This document shows, piece by piece, positions 56,075-64,000 of a stretch of 64,000 nt of DNA. The stretch is from Thelonectria olida (taxonomy: Eukaryota; Ascomycota; Sordariomycetes; Hypocreales; Nectriaceae), in NCBI GenBank assembly GCA_020736575.1, contig JAGPYM010000012.1, positions 310,001 through 374,000 of the forward strand, given 5' to 3'. A model generated the notes under the pieces. The model saw nothing but the letters and a program-made list of their open reading frames with translations. It did no database searches and was not told where the DNA came from. The translations under genes and the position numbers were made by a program. Position 1 is the first letter of the stretch. Each line of letters begins with the position of its first letter.

Positions 56075-56790
56075 TGTGAAGGGTGTTGGTGTTGAAAGCT
56101 TGCGAGTAGGTGGGGGGGGAAGCTCCGAAAGATGAGGAAAGCCGTAGGTATCTGAGGATCCGTCTATCCGGAACTACCAACAATTAGGAGCTGGTTTTGT
56201 TTGTGGTTTCGCCTTTGTTGGACCATGCGGTGGTGTCGGTTACTGCTTGTCCAGCGCACAAGCTGGAGTTTGATGCGATGATGATGTAGGTCCAAGAAAG
56301 GCAAGCAGAGGTGCAGCAGCTTATGAGGGAGGCAGCAGGGCGGGATGGTGGGGTAATTGTACGGCAGGTGGTGTCACACGGCGGGCGAGACACGACAAAG
56401 AAGAGGGGCACTCTCTGCCTGGGCTAACTTACGCGCTGGTTTTGGGCTTTATTCTTTATACTTTGCTTGTCCTTGCTAGTAATGTTTTGCCAGGCAGACA
56501 GAGTGGAAGAGCTCGCTCTCATTTATATCCGGTGGAAACAAGCTGCAGGTTCTGAATAGCAGAGGCTTAGGGAATGATTAGGGCATGCTGACAGCTTGTT
56601 ACAGCGCTCATGGGTGCAGGTTCCTGAGACATGTCCCTCTATGTATGCTGCCCGGCCACAAGACGGAACCGATTCAATTCACTGAGGCCCGTGCATTACC
56701 CAAAATTGGCACTGTTTGTCTGATTCCTGAAGATCACCAAAGACCATCCCGACGGGATCAATGAAAGGTACGTACCGATCTCGGTGAAGC
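56075..56790. other. Divergent intergenic region
   Basis: Promoter region of the E2 gene, running into the RRP1 promoter. Frames on the minus strand near 56184-56411 have no support. Confidence 0.5.
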
Positions 56791-56832
56791 CACGGTGAGA
56801 ACCCCACCTCTCACCGTGAATTTCTCACCGTG
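56791..56832. promoter_or_regulatory. TCACCGTGA palindromic elements upstream of RRP1-like gene
   Basis: CACGGTGAGA (56791-56800) and TCTCACCGTG (56809-56818) are a perfect 10-bp inverted repeat with an 8-bp loop, and TCTCACCGTG occurs again at 56823-56832, 14 bp on. Each contains the near-palindrome TCACCGTGA. The cluster is 115-156 bp before the start at 56947 and is a likely protein-binding site; the factor is unknown. Confidence 0.5.
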
Positions 56833-56946
56833 AAAAAAGTTGCCCGTTCTGCTTCAACACCATAGCTACAAATCCATAGTTATCGCCAGCAGCCACTTCT
56901 TCCACACCCTCAATCGCGCCAATCGCTGCGCAAACTCTCTCCCAAG

Positions 56947-57758
56947 ATGGCTACTCACGAATCCCAAATGCCATTTATCCGCAATCTCGCCTCAAGCGGT
57001 TCGTTCCCATTCCCTTTCCTTCTTCCTCACTCCCAACGCTTCACATGCTAACACAAACCCCAGACCGCAAACTCCGCACCGCCGCCCTCGAATCCCTCCA
57101 GACCTTCCTCGCCTCCCGCCCCTCCCTGGCCGAATCCGACGCCCAGAAGCTGTGGAAGGGCCTCTTCTACGCCCTCTGGATGACCGACCGCCCCATCCCC
57201 CAGCAGCGCCTCGCAACAGACCTCGCCGACCTGCTCTTCGCCCTGCAGCCGCCCTGCGCAATCCCCTGGCTGCGCGCCTTCTGGGCCGTCGTCGACGCCC
57301 AGTGGACCGACATTGACGTCCTGCGCCTCGAAAAGTTCCTGCTGCTCGTGCGTCGCGTCTTCGCCGCACACGTGCGCCTGGCCAAGCAGAGCGGCTACGA
57401 CGCCGAGACGGTCGACGCTGTCTTGGCTGTGCTGGCTGAGTTTCCCTTCGAGGCCGAGGGCGACTTGCGCAAGGTCCCTGTGGGAATCCGCCTTCATGCG
57501 CTGGATATCTGGGTCGACGAGCTGGAGCGCGAGGGAGCCCTGACGGACCACGAGGCGGGCGCTTCTGCGGCGGCCTTCGTCAAGAGGGTGGGCGACTTGG
57601 TTATTGGGCTGAAACACTGTCCTGTGAAGCCGGCGCGAGAGCGCTGTGAGACTAGTTACGACGACGAGAGGTTGCCATGGCACAAGGCCGCTGGCAACGG
57701 GGAGGGTGAGGATGATGAGGAGGAAGAAGAAGAGGAATGGGGTGGTTTCCGGGACTAG
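56947..57758 (+). CDS. RRP1: Rrp1/NOP52-family ribosomal RNA processing protein
   Basis: Two exons (56947-56998, 57064-57758; 65-nt intron with donor GTTCGT, less common than its neighbours) encode 248 residues. The family signature is seen: FIRNLASSDRKLRTAALESL at the start, then LWKGLFYALWMTDRPIPQQ, the segment around AIPWLRAFWAVVDAQWTDID and LRLEKFLLLVRRVF. The protein is helical, HEAT-like. Nop52/Rrp1 proteins are nucleolar and needed for processing of the 27S pre-rRNA into 5.8S and 25S. The C-terminus is acidic (GEGEDDEEEEEEEWGGF), typical of nucleolar proteins. The gene is GC-rich. The RRP1 symbol is by family, not by tested orthology. Confidence 0.9.
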
Positions 57759-58151
57759 ACCTGCTATCAAAAGAACAAAAGAGGAGCGAAGAAGGCGTAC
57801 GGCGTTGGGACATGGCATCTGGTAAAAAAGCTCCGGCAAGGCATTATCTGTCACCTTGTGTTTGTGCCTACCTGTTTTCATGCGAGACTTGGAGAGGTTG
57901 ATACCAATTTGAACAACCACCTTGGACACCTAGACTTCATTCAATGGCACAACCATTCATGCTTGAACCCGCTTTGCCAGAATCGTAGCAAGTATCCATT
58001 TGCTATTCCGTGAAAAGTAAAACTAACCTGCCCGTTTCCTGCCAAGGCGATATTAACTCGTATCCCCAACTCCATGACCACCCAGTATGTCTTTAGTTTT
58101 GCGGACCGCTTTGTCCCTCAATGCAAATCGCCACCCCCGTGTTGTCCATTA
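57759..58151. other. Convergent 3' spacer
   Basis: 3' ends of the RRP1-like gene and the large membrane-protein gene. No gene seen. Confidence 0.5.
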
Positions 58152-61100
58152 TTACCACACTCGTTGGTCTCCTCCGACTGCTTCATCATCCTCGTCCGAG
58201 ACATCGTACCCCATCTCGCGCGCCTCGATGACTCGTTCCTTGGCGATTCGCGCCTGGTGCCAAGCGTCAAGCTTGGCCTGGTGCTCTGCGGATACTGGCG
58301 GCGTCTGCTGTAGGCCCTTCTTGCGCAAGCGACGACGATGCTGGCGCTTTTGGTGGAAAGTGAAGCCGCTAATGTCCGTCTTGGTGATGTCGCGATCGTA
58401 ATACACGTCCAACACGTCGGCAAGCCAGTCTGAAAAGTCCTCCTTCCTGGCGTCCAGGAAGACGCGGCCTTGCCCGCCAGTAACCCACTGATCGAGCTTG
58501 ATTGGGATCGCGTTGCCGAACGACGGGTCGTCGATGGACCACACGCAGTTTTCGGCCTTACCACAGGTGGTTGGACGGCAGTACTTGGCGCACATGGCCG
58601 ATTCCGCTGCGTACCAGAGGGAGAATATGAAGAGAATAAGGCCTAACAGGGTAAACCGGAAGGATGGCTTGCGGTGATACAGGCGAGGGATAGGCAGCTG
58701 TAGATATGTCACCGTCGGGCCGTGCGTGCAGGCGGTAGTGTGGACGATCTCGTGCGTCTCTATATCCATCTTCTTTGTTGGTGGTTTCTCGTCGATAGAA
58801 GTCATGTTGATGGAAGTCTTTTCGGTAGGAGTCTTTTCGATGGAGATGGCTTCGGTTGATGTGGTCTCAGTAGGTTTAGTGTCGTAGTTGAACTGGCCTT
58901 CAAGGCGCTCGATGCCCTTTTTAGCTGTGCGAATGCCCATGAGCCCTGTTTGTAGAGACTTGCTCATGCGGGTGAAGGCAGCAAGTTCGCCGTCTGAGTG
59001 TTCTGGGTCTTTGATGTTGTTGAGTTTGTTGCTCTTTGTGTTCAAGCGCGTGTCAAGATCCAGCTCAAAGTCAAAGTCGTCATCCGCAGAAAGGTCAGAG
59101 GGAAGGTTGTTCAGCAACGCCCTCATTCTGGGTGAGGGAGTTTTGCGACCGGATAGGACCTCTTCAAAATCGTCCAAAGTCGAATCCTCAATCTGATGCT
59201 CACGGTGAAGCTGAATAAGGTCGTCCTTGACTGTAGGCGGTTTGGCTGAGTTCCTAAGGGGTCCTCTGCGCCGCGGCAGTGATTGTGCGCGCCGTCTTCT
59301 CACCCCTGTCGACAAAGCCGTGGGCGCCGATTTTTCGTCAGTCCCAGGGTCTGACGCTGTGTCTGGCTCGTTACTCTGCCACGCAAGATCGGTCTTTCGA
59401 GTCTTATTCGCTGAAGAGGATCTTGGTCGCAGTGGCCTGGCTTCTTCCGGCTCCTTCTCTTCCCGCGTTGAAGAGGAAGATCCCGCCCGCAGTCGCCTTA
59501 ACTCTTCTGAAGTCTTGTCATCCGTCGTCGAAGAATGCCTCACTCTTGATGTGTGTTTCTCAGTAAGTGGCTTCTCGTCCTTGATCTCAAACTTCTCCAC
59601 CTTGACCGTTGCCGGAGTTTCGACGTATGCGCCTGTGACCTTTGGTGTCGGCATCGACAAAGGATCTGGTTTTGGAGCCCGTGGTGTCGCATCGGCTTCC
59701 TTCTCATCTTCCGACTCTTGCGGTGAGGGCGGTCTTGTTGAGCCCTTCTCTGATTGATTCTCGCCCAGAGCAAAGAGGCTCATCTCCGCTTCTATCCTGT
59801 CCGTTGGGTCCACTTCTGACTGCATGCTGGATCTCTTACTCTTAACAGAGTCTGTGGAGCGGGCGCGGGAGTGGGATAGGCCTGTGAACCCAACGGTAGG
59901 TTTTGGTCTTTCGTTATTTTTGGGGACGTCCGGTTGTGTTTGCCGCGTGCCATATTCGGAGATGCGTCGTGGGATCGCCGGCTTGATGATTGGTTCTTGA
60001 GTAGTCTGTTTGTCACCTGGCAGGGGGCTGGCAGGTCTTTGGCGGTCCGTCTCCGGCACGGGGCTGGAACTGGTAGCCCTTGCCAGCTGTCGTAATAAGT
60101 CCCGTGAGTCGCTACGTCTGTGTTCCGGTCGTGCAATCTTTGTATTCTCTTTCCCCTGGTTCAATTCGTCACGTTTCTCGGCAGGTGCCTGGCTTTTGAA
60201 CTCGCGCGCCTTGAAAATGGTAACGGGCGTATCAGGTATCCTCTGCCCCCCAACTTCGAATGCTGACTTTGGTCGAGGAGGTGGTTTATCGTCAAGCTCC
60301 TCCGTGACAGGAGGTACCGCCCGGCTAGATGATGGGCGAGATTCTTCCGGGGACAGCGAGCGGGATATCGACCTGGATGCCGAATTGGAATTCTGCTCAC
60401 GGATCTCATCTAGCTTCATCTTAGCCATGGTCCGATTCGAGATGCCATTAATCTCACGCTGCCGTATCTCATCCAACTTGGTGTTTGTGGGCCTAGGTAA
60501 ACTCCGATTGGGGATCGGGATCTGGTGCTCGGCCACACTTTCTCGCTGCTGTATTTCGGCCAGTTTTGTATTTGGCTGTCGTCGGGGAGACTGGATGGGA
60601 ATATTACTCCCGGCTTTGACCTCTCTTGTTCGTATTTCATCTAGCTTTGTGTTGCGTGAGCCCGGAGTTGCGACTCTTGTTCGAGAGTTGATGTCGACCT
60701 CACTGGCTTCGTCAAACTTGATGCGGTTGGCAAACGGACGAGCGCCCATCCTGATCCGTGGGCTGTCGGACATCTGGAGGTCTCCAGCTGTGAAATCCTG
60801 ATCAAACTCCCAAGCAAAACTCTTCTCCGGGGACGCATTTTTGGCTGGCGAGACACTGGCTGGCTGGTTTTCTCCGTTCTCAGTCGATGGCCAAGGCAGA
60901 TCTTCTATCCCTGGTGCCAGTGCTGGAATGCGACCTTGGTTCGTCAGATCATCCTTTGATGGCATCTGCCGCAACCATCCTGAGTGGGGTCGAAGACTGT
61001 TGGCGGGATCCTTGGTGCCGGCCTCTGGTTGTTCGTCAGGCTTCGCCCCATTGAGCTCTGGGCTACTGGCCTTTCCGTAGAGTGTCCTCCGTCTTGGCGA

Positions 61101-61667
61101 GTCTGGCTTGATTATGGAGGGTCTTGCCACGGCAAACGTCGAACTCGCCACGGAGCCACGAGAAAATGGTCGAGCGGGACCGGGAGCCTTACTGTCCAGG
61201 TGGTCTTGACCAAGGATCTTCCTCATCCGTTTATCCTCATCTTCGTGGCGGGCTCGGGCGATTCGAGGTGCGGGGCTAGGCGACGCATCCATAACATGGC
61301 TCTGGTCGCTGTCGTCGCTTTCCTCCATCACGGCACGGTTGAAAGCTTCGGTTATTGAAAACGGTTTTCGGTTCGACAGGGGCATGCCGGAAGGTCTCGG
61401 TATGCGTGTTCCTCCAGATGATGTTAAGCTGCTTGTGCTTGCTCTCCGTTCTAAGGATTTTGATTGTGGTTCGGAAGTGGTGCGTCGTAGAATGCTGTCG
61501 CCGTATGCACTCGTTCGATTCCTGCTCGTTCCGAGTTGCGCGCGATCGGTCTCTTTAAGCTTGGTGTTGTCGTCTCCTCGCGAATTCGAGAAGAGCGGTT
61601 TCCGTCCAGACTCCTTCACCACGAACGAGCTCGAGGCCCTCCCGTTTAGCCGCGTGTCGCGATCCAT
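58152..61667 (-). CDS. Large single-pass membrane protein with NTKLxEI repeats, unknown family
   Basis: One exon of 1,171 residues. The first 980 residues are polar and disordered, rich in Ser, Arg, Pro and Glu. Four short repeats stand out at about residues 337-425: NTKLDEIRTRE, NTKLAEIQQRE, NTKLDEIRQRE and MKLDEIREQN, with a related NTKLKE near residue 34. A strongly hydrophobic helix (FTLLGLILFIFSLWYAAESA) lies at about residue 1005, followed by a Cys-rich segment (CAKYCRPTTCGKAENCVW) and a C-terminal domain of about 140 residues ending in a charged Arg/Lys tail. The order suggests a tail-anchored or type II protein, with the long part cytosolic or nucleoplasmic and the Cys-rich part in the lumen; a nuclear-envelope or ER role is inference. 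I do not recognise a named family. There are no introns. Confidence 0.85.
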   Translation of the reverse strand: MDRDTRLNGRASSSFVVKESGRKPLFSNSRGDDNTKLKETDRAQLGTSRNRTSAYGDSILRRTTSEPQSKSLERRASTSSLTSSGGTRIPRPSGMPLSNRKPFSITEAFNRAVMEESDDSDQSHVMDASPSPAPRIARARHEDEDKRMRKILGQDHLDSKAPGPARPFSRGSVASSTFAVARPSIIKPDSPRRRTLYGKASSPELNGAKPDEQPEAGTKDPANSLRPHSGWLRQMPSKDDLTNQGRIPALAPGIEDLPWPSTENGENQPASVSPAKNASPEKSFAWEFDQDFTAGDLQMSDSPRIRMGARPFANRIKFDEASEVDINSRTRVATPGSRNTKLDEIRTREVKAGSNIPIQSPRRQPNTKLAEIQQRESVAEHQIPIPNRSLPRPTNTKLDEIRQREINGISNRTMAKMKLDEIREQNSNSASRSISRSLSPEESRPSSSRAVPPVTEELDDKPPPRPKSAFEVGGQRIPDTPVTIFKAREFKSQAPAEKRDELNQGKENTKIARPEHRRSDSRDLLRQLARATSSSPVPETDRQRPASPLPGDKQTTQEPIIKPAIPRRISEYGTRQTQPDVPKNNERPKPTVGFTGLSHSRARSTDSVKSKRSSMQSEVDPTDRIEAEMSLFALGENQSEKGSTRPPSPQESEDEKEADATPRAPKPDPLSMPTPKVTGAYVETPATVKVEKFEIKDEKPLTEKHTSRVRHSSTTDDKTSEELRRLRAGSSSSTREEKEPEEARPLRPRSSSANKTRKTDLAWQSNEPDTASDPGTDEKSAPTALSTGVRRRRAQSLPRRRGPLRNSAKPPTVKDDLIQLHREHQIEDSTLDDFEEVLSGRKTPSPRMRALLNNLPSDLSADDDFDFELDLDTRLNTKSNKLNNIKDPEHSDGELAAFTRMSKSLQTGLMGIRTAKKGIERLEGQFNYDTKPTETTSTEAISIEKTPTEKTSINMTSIDEKPPTKKMDIETHEIVHTTACTHGPTVTYLQLPIPRLYHRKPSFRFTLLGLILFIFSLWYAAESAMCAKYCRPTTCGKAENCVWSIDDPSFGNAIPIKLDQWVTGGQGRVFLDARKEDFSDWLADVLDVYYDRDITKTDISGFTFHQKRQHRRRLRKKGLQQTPPVSAEHQAKLDAWHQARIAKERVIEAREMGYDVSDEDDEAVGGDQRVW

Positions 61668-62546
61668 AGTGTGTGAGTTGGCGACAATTGTTGGGGCAGT
61701 GACAGGCGACTTAGAAGTTGTGTAGATGCATCGTCAACAACGGTTGGGGCGCGATCATGACATGACAATGTAATACGAAATATTCAAAGACAAAGGGCGG
61801 TCAAGGGTTGATGGATGGTCGAACAATGAATTGCGAACAAGAATACACGTGTCTTGAAGCTCTCGGAGGTCGTGGAATACAGCACAAATGACGTGTTTGG
61901 CGAGATTTGTTTTGGACAGTTCGCTTGAAGGTGTGTTTTGGGCGGCGCGTGGAAGTACCTGTGGACTGAGCTTGGATGGAGCCCATTCGGTCACCGTTTG
62001 CACCTGCCTTTGTTTTGGTCTGGTCTACCCCACTCCCTTGATCAGCGTTCCTGCTTCTGGTTCGTCTACGGTTCCCTGCTCGGAACCGGCAAAACACATT
62101 CATCCGGACTTTGTCGACACAACGCCAGATGCAGCTTAGATTCATACCCAAACCGTCCCGAAGGTACGTGACAATGCCGTCATGACACCTCGATTCGAGG
62201 TACCGATACTCTACATTTGATCCGGTCTCTCTTTTTCTCCCTTCTCTAGTCACCAAACGGCATCAGCCAGCACGCATAGTTCTGACGATAATGCATTGAT
62301 GATGCCCCTCCCATCTGCATGTCACAGCGGTGAGAGTAGAAACACGAATACGGACTTGACTCGAATACGTGATGACAGCTCATCCATGTTCCTCCCTCTT
62401 TTCAAACAACCAGAGATGAAGTAGATTGGTTGCCGCAATGACGCGAGAACAAGTATTCTCACTCAGCAAGGACTGAAACAAGAACCACGCTCATCTGCAA
62501 ACGAAGCTTCATCTTTGAATTGATTAGTCCATACAGATCTGCCGGT
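61668..62546. other. Promoter of large membrane-protein gene
   Basis: Upstream region with only short, unsupported ORFs. No gene or RNA seen. Confidence 0.45.
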
Positions 62547-63060
62547 CTATATATCGTCTGACTTTAACAAATCGGCAATCCCTTGGTGCAGGCGTATCCA
62601 TCTCCAGTACCCCCATTTGACTCGGTGCAACTCGTAGCCAGTAAGCCAGATTCTTTCCACTTCCATGGTGTAGTCTGAGACACCATTCCGCGTCCCCCAC
62701 AACTCCAACCAGCCGTCATGGTGGGTTCGAGATTTGTAGCCCGTGTCTTTGGCGTTGGCGTCGTGAGCCCAGCCAGGCAAAGCCGTGGCTCCGTAGATGC
62801 CTTGGTGGAGGAAGGTAGTTCCTTGAGCGACGCCGTGGAGATGACCTTGAGGGCAATAGCAGGAGTGTGCGGAACAGGTCCAAAAATGGCCAACACACAA
62901 TCCTCAACTTGGGACGTGAAGTGATCACCGGTGTGACGCATCTCGAGGAGAACTCGTGACGACTGTTAGGTTTCCGGACTTCGAATGCACTGACGATGGT
63001 CTTTGAAAAGTCATCGTAGCTGTTTTGGCGTGTGACGGTGTGTGATAAGGGGAAGACATG
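62547..63060 (-). pseudogene. Frame-broken gene remnant, unknown family
   Basis: Three protein-like blocks on the minus strand are in different frames. The first is SYDDFSKTIVSAFEVRKPNS (about 62995-62935). The second is MRHTGDHFTSQVEDCVLAIF from an ATG at 62941. The third runs GTTFLHQGIYGATALPGWAH to HQGIADLLKSDDI, ending at 62547. No GT-AG intron joins them; single-base shifts near 62950 and 62850 would. Alternatively the second frame, open to 62564, is the true gene. I do not recognise the family. Confidence 0.35.
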
Positions 63061-63137
63061 TCTGCTGTGGCAGGGCAGTAGATTCAGGAGCTTGAATTAT
63101 GGAGGTGTTTTTTGGTATGTTTCGTTCTTGTATTGTA

Positions 63138-63468
63138 GACTCGAAAGCTTGGGTATTTTGAGGTGCCTTCTTAGCTCCTTGGGTGGCACTATATCTTCGG
63201 GGAAGTCTCAGTAGCCAGGCTGATATTGAATAGCTTGGAGGGGGTTCTATCGTCCTTCTTGACGATATGGGAGGTTGCATCGTGTTGATTGGCCATTTGT
63301 TGTTGATGTGTTGTGAGAGTGTCAGTTGGATGATGGGAAGGGGCCTTTATCCTGGAGGCCTGGAACAAGGTTCCATTCACTACCAGTCTGGCTACCGAGA
63401 GTTCCTCGAAGATATAGAACTAACTAAAGAGCTGAGGAGACGCCTCAAAGTATCCGAGCTTTCGAGTC
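63138..63468. repeat. 81-bp imperfect inverted duplication
   Basis: Arm 1 (63138-63218) and arm 2 (63388-63468) are inverted copies of 81 bp each, alignable without gaps: 65 of 81 positions match (counted by hand), and 13 of the 16 differences are transitions. The arms are 169 bp apart. Read in one frame arm 2 gives GYREFLEDIELTKELRRRLK; arm 1 gives the same pattern with a stop after the second residue. The spacer right of arm 1 resembles the flank right of arm 2 (GGTTCCA and a TTTAT element in both). Confidence 0.75.
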
Positions 63469-64000
63469 TTGTTTCGTGTTGTTGTGTTGGCTGGGATGTG
63501 ATGACTTGAATCCGACGGGGAGGCGGCTTTTTATACCAGGGCCCAGAATAAGGTTCCAAGTACACTGGGTTCATTAAGGTATTTTGATTTTGTAACTCCG
63601 TAATAACCTTCTAAAGAACCTTGGAGGCATCTCGAAATAATGGATTGGAAAGGAACGTGTATATGAGGTTGTTCTGTGGAAAATGTTAGGCCTAACGGGT
63701 GTATTTAAAGTTCCTGTAAGTTAGTTATGTTAGGTACCCCTCGTTCAGCGGAATAGCCCTGAATAACTACCAGGGTACATGAAAGCAAAATTCGTATGGA
63801 GGCTGGGACCATAACTTCAGGGTCAGTAACATGGCAGACCACGGACTATTATCAATCCTCGCACTCTTCTGGGGTATAACATTCCGTGAAGAACCTTACT
63901 GTAGTATCATCCATCTTCAGATTCTCTTGGCAGTTCCAAATGCAAGTTCCAAACCAAAGCTCTCATATTGAACGAGAAATTGACCAACTCATGAGATAAT
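63469..64000. other. Window end, no gene seen
   Basis: Contains a TATAAAAAG-like element on the minus strand near 63525-63535 and no supported gene. A gene may start beyond the window edge. Confidence 0.4.

Noticed and set aside
57048..57929. 293-codon minus-strand ORF
   Set aside because: Antisense to the GC-rich RRP1-like exon; low-complexity Glu/Gly composition and no family match.
62716..62735. tRNA-like B box (GGGTTCGAGAT)
   Set aside because: Does not match the GGTTCGANTCC pattern, and no A box or cloverleaf stems could be drawn nearby.

Overview
This 64 kb window is nuclear DNA from a filamentous ascomycete, most likely a Sordariomycete of the Hypocreales type (inference). The genes have short introns of about 50-90 nt with GTAAGT/GTGAGT-like donors and CTAAC-type branch points. 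Families restricted to filamentous fungi recur: Zn2Cys6 regulators, Pth11/rhodopsin-type and CAR-type receptors, an Ayg1-like hydrolase, berberine-bridge FAD oxidases and a Tse2-like ADP-ribosyltransferase. I assembled exons by hand; predicted exons sum to whole codons for every multi-exon gene called intact. I recognised no tRNA, rRNA, transposase or CRISPR array.

Region 1 (0-11 kb) is mixed and partly decayed. It holds a SnoaL-like protein, a broken alpha/beta-barrel gene, an intact Gfo/Idh/MocA oxidoreductase, a 12-bp minisatellite, and a second oxidoreductase and a sugar transporter that face apart and have both lost their 5' halves at one junction. Then come a seven-helix membrane protein and a DUF7702-like membrane protein with a frameshift.

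Region 2 (11-27 kb) is regulatory and metabolic: a Zn2Cys6 factor, a CAR-like GPCR, then a compact group of a microsomal-type SDR, a divergently transcribed Zn2Cys6 factor, an Ayg1-like hydrolase, a secreted bicovalent-type FAD oxidase and a DUF4267 protein. A Pth11-like membrane protein follows. The hydrolase promoter carries four CCACGG elements at exact 11-bp spacing.

Region 3 (27-42 kb) holds cell-surface, regulatory and carbohydrate genes: an unrecognised 342-aa protein, a GPI-type surface protein, a TALE-homeobox/C2H2 regulator, a small membrane protein, a secreted SGNH hydrolase and an intracellular-type GH3/PA14 beta-glucosidase.

Region 4 (43-51 kb) is gene-poor. It contains a multiply broken small secreted-protein gene, a Tse2-like toxin-domain gene and about 7 kb with no supported gene.

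Region 5 (51-62 kb) is housekeeping: a large TBC-domain Rab GAP, a UBE2L3-like E2, an Rrp1/NOP52 ribosome-biogenesis protein and a large, unrecognised single-pass membrane protein with repeated NTKLxEI motifs. The last 1.5 kb holds a gene remnant and an 81-bp inverted duplication whose arms differ mostly by transitions.
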